Positions 1 to 6,213 of a stretch of DNA of 10,254 bases are shown here, piece after piece. The notes beneath the pieces are model-generated. The model saw only the letters and a program-made list of their open reading frames with translations. It did no database searches and had not been told where the DNA came from. The stretch's first letter is position 1; each line of letters begins with the position of its first letter. The DNA comes from CADEFX01 sp050260355 (GTDB lineage Bacteria > Pseudomonadota > Alphaproteobacteria > Rhizobiales > Hyphomicrobiaceae): assembly GCA_050260355.1 (NCBI GenBank), contig JBLNBZ010000134.1, positions 1-10,254 on the forward strand. Reading direction: 5' to 3'. The position numbers were made by a program, and so were the translations under genes.

Positions 1-1028
1 TCCTGCTCGCGACCAAGGCTTTCGCCTTGCCGGCGGCCTTCCCGTTCATGCGCGATTACCTCGACGGCACGACCGCTAGTGGGGAGTATGAGGCGAGGCT
101 GGGACGGAAGGACTTTGGCAAGGAGGTGCACGTTTACGCGCCCGCCTATACCGAGGCCGAGGTCCGCAATCTGACATCGCTTGCTGACCACATCTACTTC
201 AACTCGCCCGAGCAGATCTCGCGCTTCCTGCCCATTGTAAAGTCGGCACCGGCGGTCAAAGTCGGCATCCGCATCAATCCGGGCTACTCGAATGCGACGC
301 TTGGCGGCGAGCTTTATGATCCGTGCGCGCCATTCTCGCGCTTTGGCACGACCCGTTCGGAGATCGATTCCATCCCGTGGGATGCGGTCGACATTTTCCA
401 CGTCCACGCGCTATGCGAGTCCCTCCACGATGGCTCCGTGGGTTTGATCGAGCACGTCGCACGGGAGTTTGCCCCTTACATACGGCGGGTGAAGGCGGTC
501 AACTTCGGCGGCGGCCACTTCATCAACAAGACCGGCTATGATGTGGACGCCCTGATCCGTGCTCTGCGGGCCTTCCGCGCCGAGTTCGGTGTCGAGGCCA
601 TCCTGGAGCCGGGCGCCGCCCTGGTCGTGGATGCCGGCTATCTGGTTGCGAGCGTGATCGGTATCCACCGCAACGAGAAGCAGATCGCGATTCTCGACGC
701 CTCGGCGAGCTGCCACATGCCGGATGTACTGGAGGTGCCGTACAAACCGCCTCTGATCGATGCTGCCGAGCCAGGCATCCATCCGCACAACTACATTCTC
801 GGCGGCAAGACCTGCATGACCGGCGATATCATCGGCGAGTACTCGTTCCGCGATCCGCTGGCCGTCGGCAGCCGCCTCGTCTTTGGCGATATGATGCAAT
901 ACAGTTTCGTCAAGAATACCACCTTCAACGGCACGCCGCTGCCCGATCTCGCGATTCTCGAGGAGGACGGCGGCTATCGTGTCGTGCGGAACGCCGGGTA
1001 TGAGGACTTCAGATCCAGGCTCGCTTGA
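1..1028 (+). CDS. nspC: Carboxynorspermidine decarboxylase, 5' end cut by window edge
   Basis: PLP-dependent fold-III decarboxylase that removes CO2 from carboxynorspermidine or carboxyspermidine, the last step of the aspartate-semialdehyde-dependent polyamine route in the cytoplasm. The reading frame is open to the left edge (codons from base 3), and the translation there reads LLATKAFALP. The Lys at 15-17 fits the PLP-binding lysine, so the apparent TTG start at 27 is internal and only the N-terminal tip is missing. Other family marks are HVHALCES (His 405-407), the glycine loop NFGGGH (501-518), EPGAA (606-620) and GGKTCMTGD, whose Cys at 813-815 occupies the place of the catalytic cysteine of this fold. 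The C-terminus ends normally at TGA 1026-1028. The usual partner, carboxynorspermidine dehydrogenase, is not in the window and may lie upstream. Family assignment is strong; preference for the nor- or the spermidine form cannot be told. Confidence 0.93.
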   Translation, partial: LLATKAFALPAAFPFMRDYLDGTTASGEYEARLGRKDFGKEVHVYAPAYTEAEVRNLTSLADHIYFNSPEQISRFLPIVKSAPAVKVGIRINPGYSNATLGGELYDPCAPFSRFGTTRSEIDSIPWDAVDIFHVHALCESLHDGSVGLIEHVAREFAPYIRRVKAVNFGGGHFINKTGYDVDALIRALRAFRAEFGVEAILEPGAALVVDAGYLVASVIGIHRNEKQIAILDASASCHMPDVLEVPYKPPLIDAAEPGIHPHNYILGGKTCMTGDIIGEYSFRDPLAVGSRLVFGDMMQYSFVKNTTFNGTPLPDLAILEEDGGYRVVRNAGYEDFRSRLA

Positions 1029-1050
1029 GCCGGCCGCCGAGCCGGCCGGC
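1029..1050 (+). terminator. Strong GC hairpin directly after nspC
   Basis: GCCGGCCG (1029-1036) and CGGCCGGC (1043-1050) form a perfect 8-bp GC-only stem with a 6-base loop, starting on the base after the nspC stop codon. There is no T run behind it, so it is not a classical intrinsic terminator. It could slow or end transcription, or protect the 3' end of the message. The stem is seen directly; the function is inferred. Confidence 0.5.
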
Positions 1051-1073
1051 AGCGGTTGCGTTCGGTGAGAGGG

Positions 1074-1595
1074 ATGCCCCAGACGGACGACACGCTTCGC
1101 CGATACTACGCCGCGTGCGGAATGACGATCAGGGCTTGGGCCAAGCTCGAGTCCGTCTTGACGCTGTACGTCAAGGCTCTGCTCGAGGTCGACCCCAACC
1201 GGGCACGCATTGTCTGGTGCGCCATTCCCCGCTTGGACCTGCGGCTGGACCTGCTGCGCCAGCTATCGGCAACGTATCTGGACGCCCAAGGCATCAAAGA
1301 TCTCGAGAAGCTTCTTCGGCGCGTGAATACGCTCGCTGAGTGGAGGGACCTCGTTACCCAGTCCTCCGGTGGGGTCGACTCGCAATCGGGCAAGGCAATA
1401 TTCTTGTCGGACGCGAGGGGGGTGGACGGCAGCGGCAGCTTCGGCCGTCAGACCTACACCTTGGAGCAGATGGAGGCTTGGCCCGCGGACATCGCGACGC
1501 TCGAGCTCGAGCTGCTGCGCTGGCTGCCAGCGTTCACCAACCTCGTCCACGCGACGCCCAAGGCGTTGCGTGCCGGCGGCACCGGCAAACTTTGA
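1074..1595 (+). CDS. Small helical protein of unknown function, coupled to the NAD regulator
   Basis: I do not recognise this gene with certainty. From the ATG at 1074 it encodes 173 residues; in-frame TTG (1056) and GTG (1065) codons lie just upstream. GAGAGGG touches the ATG, closer than a normal Shine-Dalgarno, so the start is uncertain. The first half looks mainly helical, with a pattern of the type W-x-x-LE and then arginine-rich amphipathic helices (TIRAWAKLES, LDLRLDLLRQL, LEKLLRRVNTLAEWRDL). A Gly/Ser-rich stretch follows, then another leucine-rich helix near the C-terminus (LELELLRWLPAFTNLV). No signal peptide or membrane segment is seen. Such W/LE helical proteins occur widely as uncharacterised bacterial proteins; a HEPN-like bundle is possible but unproven. 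Its TGA (1593-1595) overlaps the ATG of the next gene, so the two are probably translated together. Base composition and GC-rich codon use match the neighbours, and the frame is intact, which supports a real gene. Confidence 0.68.
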   Translation: MPQTDDTLRRYYAACGMTIRAWAKLESVLTLYVKALLEVDPNRARIVWCAIPRLDLRLDLLRQLSATYLDAQGIKDLEKLLRRVNTLAEWRDLVTQSSGGVDSQSGKAIFLSDARGVDGSGSFGRQTYTLEQMEAWPADIATLELELLRWLPAFTNLVHATPKALRAGGTGKL

Positions 1596-2563
1596 TGTGC
1601 GCGGCAACCTCAGAAAGTACCGTGTCGACGAGCGGCAGCGAGGTCGCCTCCATCGAGCTGACGGCCGTGCTGGTGGCGGTCACAGGCGATGAGCCGCGGG
1701 TGCTGACTATCGGGGACGGTAAGGCGCTTCCCTCCGGGCCGTTCGCTTCCGAGCATCCGACGCTGCAGCAGGGGCTGCGCTCCTGGGTCGAGCGTCAGAC
1801 GCATCATCCGCTCGGGTATCTCGAGCAGCTATATACTTTTGCAGACCGCAATCGCGCGCGCGGCAGCCATGCGGGAGCGGCGCGTATGATCTCGATCAGC
1901 TATCTCGGGTTGACGCGAGAGACGCGTGCGGCGGGAGATGATGTTCCCGGCTGGCAAAGCTGGTATCGCTACCTGCCTTGGGAAGACTGGCGCAACGGCG
2001 TCCCGCCGCTGATTGCGCGGACCATTCTGCCGTCGCTTCGGCGCTGGGTGGCCGAGACGCCGAAGCCCGACGTTCGCCACGAGCGGACGCAGCGCGTGCG
2101 TGCAACTTTCAGCACCGAGCAGCGCGATTGGAACGAGGAGTTCGTATTGCAGCGCTACGAGCTTCTCTACGAGGCGGGCCTGGTTCCCGAGGCGCGGCGG
2201 CACAAGAGAGCGGAAGGCGCGTTGGTGCCGGGCTCGCCAATGACTTATGACCATCGCCGCATCCTGGCGACCGGGGTCGCACGGCTGCGTGCGAAGATCA
2301 AATATCGGCCCATCGTCTTCGAGCTGATGCCGCCTCAGTTCACGCTGCTCCAATTGCAGCTCGCGGTGGAAGCGCTGGCCGGTCGCCGCCTGCACAAGCA
2401 GAATTTCCGCCGCTTGATCGACCAACAAGGCCTTGTCGAGGAGACCGGGGAGGTCTCGACGGCGACGGGCGGCCGACCTGCGAAGCTAGTGCGCTTCCGG
2501 CGCGAGGTCGTGCTGGAGCGCGCTGTTGTCGGCACCAAGCTGCCGCTGTCGCACTCGGTTTGA
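1595..2563 (+). CDS. nadQ: NrtR/NadQ-type transcriptional regulator of NAD biosynthesis
   Basis: Probable DNA-binding repressor of the downstream nad genes, 322 residues from the ATG at 1595. The frame stays open to 1340, but that part is read out of frame inside the preceding gene, and the TGATG overlap at 1593-1597 marks the likely start. Residues about 20-110 form a Nudix-like domain, with TAVLVAV, a weak ALPSGPF segment, then YLEQLYTFADRNR and RMISISYLGL as in NrtR proteins. The Nudix catalytic box (GX5EX7REUXEEXGU) is not preserved; the equivalent helix reads LRSWVERQTHH, so hydrolase activity is unlikely. The middle (about 120-240) is longer than in typical NrtR. Residues about 247-312 form the NrtR-like winged helix: QFTLLQLQLAVEAL, RRLHKQNFRRLI, GRPAKLVRF. 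In alphaproteobacteria this architecture (COG4111) is the NAD regulator NadQ. Location just before nadA, with paired palindromes between them, supports that. The ligand is inferred to be a NAD-related metabolite or nucleotide. The gene symbol rests on family memory and context. Confidence 0.82.
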   Translation: MCAATSESTVSTSGSEVASIELTAVLVAVTGDEPRVLTIGDGKALPSGPFASEHPTLQQGLRSWVERQTHHPLGYLEQLYTFADRNRARGSHAGAARMISISYLGLTRETRAAGDDVPGWQSWYRYLPWEDWRNGVPPLIARTILPSLRRWVAETPKPDVRHERTQRVRATFSTEQRDWNEEFVLQRYELLYEAGLVPEARRHKRAEGALVPGSPMTYDHRRILATGVARLRAKIKYRPIVFELMPPQFTLLQLQLAVEALAGRRLHKQNFRRLIDQQGLVEETGEVSTATGGRPAKLVRFRREVVLERAVVGTKLPLSHSV

Positions 2564-2691
2564 GGTGGCTGCATGGCGCGCAGGGTTCGATATTTCGCTT
2601 TGCCCCTACCTCACGACATGTTCATGCTGTGCGCGGCAATCGGTCAGCAACCTGGCGCGTGCACCGTGGCAGAGAGTCGATCGGTCGCGCC

Positions 2692-2719
2692 TTGACAGGT
2701 CGAGCGCTGGCACTAACCT
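2692..2719 (+). promoter_or_regulatory. Possible sigma70-type promoter in the nadQ-nadA gap
   Basis: A perfect TTGACA (2692-2697) is followed after 16 bp by TAACCT (2714-2719), a poor -10 box. Transcription would start near 2726, just before the hairpin at 2730-2744, and would read through both operators into nadA. The -35 box is convincing, the -10 box is not, so this is a candidate only. Confidence 0.35.
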
Positions 2720-2729
2720 GATGCCTAAT

Positions 2730-2751
2730 GAAGCGGAGAGCTTCTTTTTTT
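2730..2751 (+). terminator. Short hairpin plus T-run after nadQ
   Basis: GAAGC (2730-2734) and GCTTC (2740-2744) pair around the loop GGAGA and are followed by seven T residues (2745-2751). This is the layout of a rho-independent terminator, but the stem is only 5 bp with three G-C pairs, so it would be weak. It lies 167 bp after the nadQ stop and could separate nadQ from nadA transcription. If transcription began at the TTGACA promoter, the hairpin would sit at the very 5' end of the RNA and could not act as a terminator. Confidence 0.45.
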
Positions 2752-2761
2752 GATGTCAGAA

Positions 2762-2778
2762 ATGCTCTCAGTGAGTAT
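2762..2778 (+). promoter_or_regulatory. Probable NadQ operator 1 (imperfect palindrome)
   Basis: ATGCTC-TCAGT-GAGTAT. Extended to 21 bp (2760-2780), eight of ten base pairs are symmetric about base 2770. It shares both 6-bp half-sites exactly with the second copy at 2794-2810, with the same 5-bp centre length. Position between a NadQ-like regulator and nadA makes it the likely binding site. The repeat is seen directly; identity of the binding protein is inferred. Confidence 0.72.
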
Positions 2779-2793
2779 TTCTATGGCCGATAA

Positions 2794-2810
2794 ATGCTCT
2801 ATATGAGTAT
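2794..2810 (+). promoter_or_regulatory. Probable NadQ operator 2 (imperfect palindrome)
   Basis: ATGCTC-TATAT-GAGTAT, the second copy of the motif, centred on 2802. That is 32 bp from the centre of copy 1, about three helical turns, so both copies would lie on the same face of the DNA. Its right edge overlaps a perfect TATAAT (2808-2813), and it ends 13 bp before the nadA start codon. A bound repressor here would block promoter clearance or initiation. Confidence 0.72.
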
Positions 2811-2813
2811 AAT
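2808..2813 (+). promoter_or_regulatory. TATAAT overlapping operator 2, possible -10 box
   Basis: A perfect TATAAT consensus starts inside operator 2. No good -35 box is found 16-18 bp upstream (GGCCGA region). Transcription from it would begin near 2820, leaving an almost leaderless nadA message without the GGAGA site. It may be a chance match in an AT-rich operator. Confidence 0.25.
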
Positions 2814-2823
2814 GGAGACGCCC

Positions 2824-3810
2824 ATGTCGTTCTTGACGCCTGAAGCCATAGCTCGCACGGCGCCCCTGTACGAGCGCGTCAGCAAGGTCATCCCGACAAT
2901 CGAGTGGCCGGGCTTTGCCGGTGACATCGACGCGATCCTCGAGCTCAAGCGCGCGCGCAACGCGGTCATCCTGGCGCACAACTACCAGACGCCCGAGATC
3001 TTTCATTGCGTTGCGGACATCGTTGGCGACAGCCTGGCGCTCGCGCGCGAAGCGACGAAGACCGACGCAGACGTGATCGTGCTGGCGGGCGTGCACTTCA
3101 TGGCCGAAACAGCCAAGCTGCTCAATCCGGACAAGATCGTACTCATTCCCGATGCACAGGCGGGCTGCTCGCTCGCCGCATCGATCACGGCCGCAGACGT
3201 GCGCCTGATGCGCCAGCGCTATCCCGGCGTTCCGGTCGTCACCTATGTCAATACGTCGGCGGCTGTGAAGGCCGAGTCGGACATATGCTGCACCTCAGGC
3301 AATGCACGCAAGGTGATCGAGTCGCTGGGCGTGGAGCAGGTCATCATGCTGCCCGACGAGTATCTCGCGCAGAACATTGCCGCGGAGACCGGCGTCAAGA
3401 TCATCACCTGGAGCGGGCACTGCGAGGTGCATGAGCGTTTCACGGCCGATGAGATCCGCGAGTTGCGCGAGCAGCACCCGGGGGTGGTCGTCCTGGCGCA
3501 CCCGGAATGCCCGCCCGAGGTGGTCGCCGAAGCCGATTTCGCGGGTTCGACGGCGGCAATGTCCGACTATGTAGCCAAGCGCAAACCCAGTCGTGTCGTT
3601 CTTGTGACCGAGTGCTCGATGAGCGACAACGTTGCCGTCCAGAATCCGGAGGTCGAGTTCGTGCGCCCCTGCAATCTGTGTCCCCACATGAAGCAGATCA
3701 CGCTGGGCAAGATCCGCCGGGCATTGGAGGCCATGAGCCCGGAGGTGACGATTGACCGCGAGGTCGCCGATCGCGCGCGGCAGGCGGTTGAACGCATGCT
3801 GGCGCTTTAA
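2824..3810 (+). CDS. nadA: Quinolinate synthase
   Basis: Cytoplasmic [4Fe-4S] enzyme that condenses iminoaspartate with dihydroxyacetone phosphate to quinolinate, in the de novo NAD pathway. The ATG at 2824 is chosen (328 residues) because GGAGA (2814-2818) lies 5 bases before it; the in-frame ATG at 2794 is the first base of operator 2 and has no ribosome site. Family motifs from this start: AHNYQTPEI (61-69), HFMAET (101-106), QAGCSLA (Cys 115), TYVNTSAAVKAESD (140-153), PDEYLAQN (177-184), HPECPPEV (Cys 229) and NLCPHMKQITL (Cys 286). Cys 115, 229 and 286 fit the three cluster ligands of the family; the fourth iron is left open for substrate. The length is close to the family's usual 300-350. 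nadC follows after 20 bp, so the two form an operon. Expression is probably controlled by the paired palindromes upstream. Confidence 0.95.
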   Translation: MSFLTPEAIARTAPLYERVSKVIPTIEWPGFAGDIDAILELKRARNAVILAHNYQTPEIFHCVADIVGDSLALAREATKTDADVIVLAGVHFMAETAKLLNPDKIVLIPDAQAGCSLAASITAADVRLMRQRYPGVPVVTYVNTSAAVKAESDICCTSGNARKVIESLGVEQVIMLPDEYLAQNIAAETGVKIITWSGHCEVHERFTADEIRELREQHPGVVVLAHPECPPEVVAEADFAGSTAAMSDYVAKRKPSRVVLVTECSMSDNVAVQNPEVEFVRPCNLCPHMKQITLGKIRRALEAMSPEVTIDREVADRARQAVERMLAL

Positions 3811-3830
3811 CCGACGTCGGAGTGAGCTTG

Positions 3831-4682
3831 ATGTCGATTGCGCCACTGCCCACCATCATGATCGAGTCCGTCGTGCGCGCGGCGCTGCTGGAGGATCTCG
3901 GTCGTGCCGGCGATATTACCACCGATGCCGTTGCGCCTGCCGATGCACGTGCCAGGACCGCTCTGGTTGCGCGCCAGCCCGGGGTTCTTGCCGGGCTTGA
4001 CCTCGCGCTTCTGGCCTTCAGGCTGATTGATGCCTCGATCGCGGTCGAGGTGCAGCGCCGGGATGGCAGCAGCCTAGCCCCCGGCGACATCATCGCGACC
4101 GTTGCAGGATCGGCCCGAGGCATCCTGACGGCCGAACGCGTCGCGCTCAATTTCCTCTGTCACCTGAGTGGCATCGCCACCGCGACCGCCGCCATCGTCG
4201 AGGCCGTGCGGGGCCATCAGGCCCGCATAACCTGCACGCGCAAGACGATGCCCGGGCTGCGCGCGCTGCAGAAGTACGCTCTGCGCGTGGGAGGCGGCGC
4301 CAATCATCGCTTCGGACTGGATGATGGGGTGCTTATCAAGGACAACCATATTGCCGTCGCCGGCAGCATCGCGGCAGCCGTTCAGCGTGCGCGCGCCGCG
4401 ATCGGACATCTGGTAAAGGTCGAGGTCGAGGTCGACACATTGGAGCAGCTCGAGCAGGCGCTCGCCGCTCGTGTCGATGCCGTTCTCCTCGACAACATGA
4501 GCACCGATGACCTGCGACAGGCGGTGTCCATAGTGGCCGGCAGAGCTATAACCGAGGCGTCAGGCCGCATCACGCCGGCCACGGCGCCCGCGGTTGCGGC
4601 AACCGGCGTGGATCTGATCTCCATCGGTTGGCTCACGCACAGCGTGACGACGCTCGATATCGGGCTCGACTATCTCGCCTGA
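3831..4682 (+). CDS. nadC: Nicotinate-nucleotide pyrophosphorylase (carboxylating)
   Basis: Quinolinate phosphoribosyltransferase: converts quinolinate and PRPP to nicotinate mononucleotide with loss of CO2, the step after NadA. The ATG at 3831 (283 residues) has GGAG at 3819-3822, 8 bases upstream; a GTG at 3822 is in frame but overlaps that site. The N-terminal domain carries ALLEDLGRAGDITTDAV. The barrel carries TAERVALNFLCHLSGIAT, the phosphate- and substrate-binding TRKTMPGLR with ALRVGGGANHRFGL and IKDNHI, then KVEVEVDTLEQ, DAVLLDNM, EASGRIT and GVDLISIGWLTHS, all in family order. It lies 20 bp after nadA and ends 59 bp before the convergent livF. The usual nadB is absent from the pair. 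Confidence 0.95.
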   Translation: MSIAPLPTIMIESVVRAALLEDLGRAGDITTDAVAPADARARTALVARQPGVLAGLDLALLAFRLIDASIAVEVQRRDGSSLAPGDIIATVAGSARGILTAERVALNFLCHLSGIATATAAIVEAVRGHQARITCTRKTMPGLRALQKYALRVGGGANHRFGLDDGVLIKDNHIAVAGSIAAAVQRARAAIGHLVKVEVEVDTLEQLEQALAARVDAVLLDNMSTDDLRQAVSIVAGRAITEASGRITPATAPAVAATGVDLISIGWLTHSVTTLDIGLDYLA

Positions 4683-4711
4683 GTGGGGTATCGGGTTCCG
4701 GATGAGCAGGC

Positions 4712-4727
4712 GCCCGACTTGGCGGGC
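4712..4727. terminator. Weak hairpin between convergent nadC and livF
   Basis: GCCCG (4712-4716) and CGGGC (4723-4727) pair around a 6-base loop in the 59-bp gap where the nad and liv units converge. No T run follows on either strand. Its place suggests a role in ending both transcripts, but the structure alone is weak. Confidence 0.25.
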
Positions 4728-4741
4728 CCGGTCGAGGTTGG

Positions 4742-5458
4742 TCAGTAAAGCTCCATCAGCCGCGCGTTGTCGGCAAGCTCGCTCGGCACCGTATCGAGGA
4801 TCAGCGCACCGGCCTTCATAACCACCACACGGTCGGAGATCTTCAAAGCCTCGCGCACATTCTGCTCGATGAGGAGGATGCTGAGACCCTCCTTCTGCTG
4901 CAAGGCGCGGATCGGTTGCAGCAGATCCTGGAACAGCTTAGGCGCCAAGCCGATGGAGGGCTCGTCCATCAGAAGGCAGCGTGGGCGCGCGAGCAGGGCT
5001 CTGCCGATCGAGACCATTTGCTGCTGGCCACCCGAGAGCAGGCCCGCGCGCTTCTTATAGAAATCACGTATCGGCGGCAGAACCTGCATGACCCATTCGA
5101 TGCGCGCCGCGCGATCGTGAGAGGGCACCCCAGCCGACCACATGCCAAGGCCAAAAATCTCCTCGACCGTAAGGCCAGGGAATATTCCGCGCCCCTCCGG
5201 CACCATTGCGATCCCTTCCGCGGCAAGGGCGCGTGGCTCATGCCGCGGCAGCGCCTTGCCGTCGACGAGGACGCGCCCGGCCTGCGGTTTCGCCAGACCG
5301 AACAGCGTGCGCATGAGTGTGCTCTTGCCTGCGCCGTTGTGGCCGATGACGCACAGGACTTCACGCGGCTTGAGCTCCACAGAGACGTTCTGCAATACCG
5401 GCTTTCCGCCGTAGCCGACGCTGAGGCCTTCGGCCTTGAGAACCGCGGACGCACTCAT
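4742..5458 (-). CDS. livF: HAAT-family (branched-chain amino acid type) ABC transporter ATP-binding protein LivF
   Basis: One of two ATPase subunits that drive import through LivH/LivM at the inner face of the membrane; 238 residues, close to the usual 233-240. Visible motifs: Walker A GHNGAGKST (39-47), MVPEGRGIFPGLTVEE (85-100, typical of LivF), signature LSGGQQQ (141-147), Walker B CLLMDEPS (161-168) and LLIEQN (195-200). In the last motif Gln 199 stands where most ABC ATPases have the switch histidine, a known trait of LivF proteins. The ATG at 5456-5458 overlaps the livG stop as ATGA, and GGAGAG lies about 10 bases upstream on the minus strand. It is the last gene of the livKHMGF order. 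Confidence 0.93.
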   Translation of the reverse strand: MSASAVLKAEGLSVGYGGKPVLQNVSVELKPREVLCVIGHNGAGKSTLMRTLFGLAKPQAGRVLVDGKALPRHEPRALAAEGIAMVPEGRGIFPGLTVEEIFGLGMWSAGVPSHDRAARIEWVMQVLPPIRDFYKKRAGLLSGGQQQMVSIGRALLARPRCLLMDEPSIGLAPKLFQDLLQPIRALQQKEGLSILLIEQNVREALKISDRVVVMKAGALILDTVPSELADNARLMELY

Positions 5459-6213
5459 GCTTCGCGCTCTCCGAAGTAGATCGCGGCGAGAGCCGGGTCC
5501 GACAGGATAGTCTTCGGGTCGCCCTCGGCGAGCAATTGTCCCTGATCGAGAAAAGCGATCCGATCCGAGATGCCCTGCACGATGTCGAGGTTGTGCTCGA
5601 TGATGCAGATCGTGACCCCTTGCCGGACCTGGTCGCGAAGCAGCGACAGGAAGCGGTCGTAGGAGCCCCGGTCAAGGCCCGACGCCGGCTCGTCGAGCAA
5701 CCACAAGCGGGCGCCCGATGCCAGGATGCGGGCAAGGCTCAGAAATTTGCGCTCCGCGTATGCGAGGTCGACGGCGCGGGAGTTGCGCTTGTCGGCAAGT
5801 CCGGTCGCTGCCAACGCGCTTTCCACTTTCGCCCTGCGCTGCGCTCTGGCTGCCCGGCCGCCAGGCTGCCACAGCCAAGAGCCGCGTTCGGTCGCCGTCT
5901 CGACGTTCTCTTCCACAGTCATGTTGGTGAAGAGCTTCAGGTCCTGAAACGAGCGGCCGATGCCGAGGCGCGCGATCTTCCAGTGCGGTAGTCCAAGGAT
6001 CGAGCGGCCAAGCCAGTTGACCTCGCCGCGGTCGGGCACGAGATGCCCGGTCATCAGATTGAACAGCGTCGTCTTGCCCGCCCCGTTGGGCCCGACCAAG
6101 GTCGTGATAATGCCGGCCCTAAGGGCGAATGAAACGTTGTCGACGGCCTTCAGCCCGCCGAAGGTCTTGGCAACGTTCGTCGCCTGCAGAAGGATCTCGC
6201 CGCCCTGGCTCAT
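5455..6213 (-). CDS. livG: HAAT-family ABC transporter ATP-binding protein LivG
   Basis: Second ATPase subunit of the importer, 252 residues. Walker A is GPNGAGKTT (41-49), the Q-loop GRSFQDLKLF follows (Gln 90), Walker B is LWLLDEPASGLD (170-181) and the switch is IIEHN with His 207. The signature segment reads LAYAERKFLSLARIL (150-164) rather than the usual LivG form with a YGxQ core; related LivG proteins with a similar LSFAE-type signature exist, so this is probably a natural subtype rather than a dead enzyme. Start ATG at 6211-6213 overlaps the livM stop by 4 bases, and its own stop overlaps livF the same way, indicating translational coupling. The C-terminal YFGERE is typical of LivG. 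Confidence 0.93.
   Translation of the reverse strand: MSQGGEILLQATNVAKTFGGLKAVDNVSFALRAGIITTLVGPNGAGKTTLFNLMTGHLVPDRGEVNWLGRSILGLPHWKIARLGIGRSFQDLKLFTNMTVEENVETATERGSWLWQPGGRAARAQRRAKVESALAATGLADKRNSRAVDLAYAERKFLSLARILASGARLWLLDEPASGLDRGSYDRFLSLLRDQVRQGVTICIIEHNLDIVQGISDRIAFLDQGQLLAEGDPKTILSDPALAAIYFGEREA

Noticed and set aside
27..29. TTG as the start of nspC
   Set aside because: The frame is open to the window edge, and the residues upstream (LATKAFA) match the PLP-lysine region of the family; the gene is cut, not started, here.
411..899. 162-codon open frame on the minus strand inside nspC
   Set aside because: Antisense shadow of a clear conserved gene in GC-rich DNA; no recognisable motif.
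1340..1594. N-terminal extension of the regulator back to 1340
   Set aside because: This stretch overlaps the coding frame of the preceding gene, and its translation is low-complexity Arg/Ala/Gly-rich; the TGATG overlap gives a natural start at 1595.
2794..2823. ATG at 2794 as the nadA start
   Set aside because: It falls on the first base of operator 2 and lacks a ribosome site; 2824 has GGAGA at good spacing.
3295..3846. 183-codon open frame on the minus strand across nadA
   Set aside because: Antisense to a strongly conserved enzyme; composition typical of shadow frames.
4916..5479. 187-codon open frame on the plus strand across livF
   Set aside because: Antisense shadow of the ABC ATPase gene; no domain seen.
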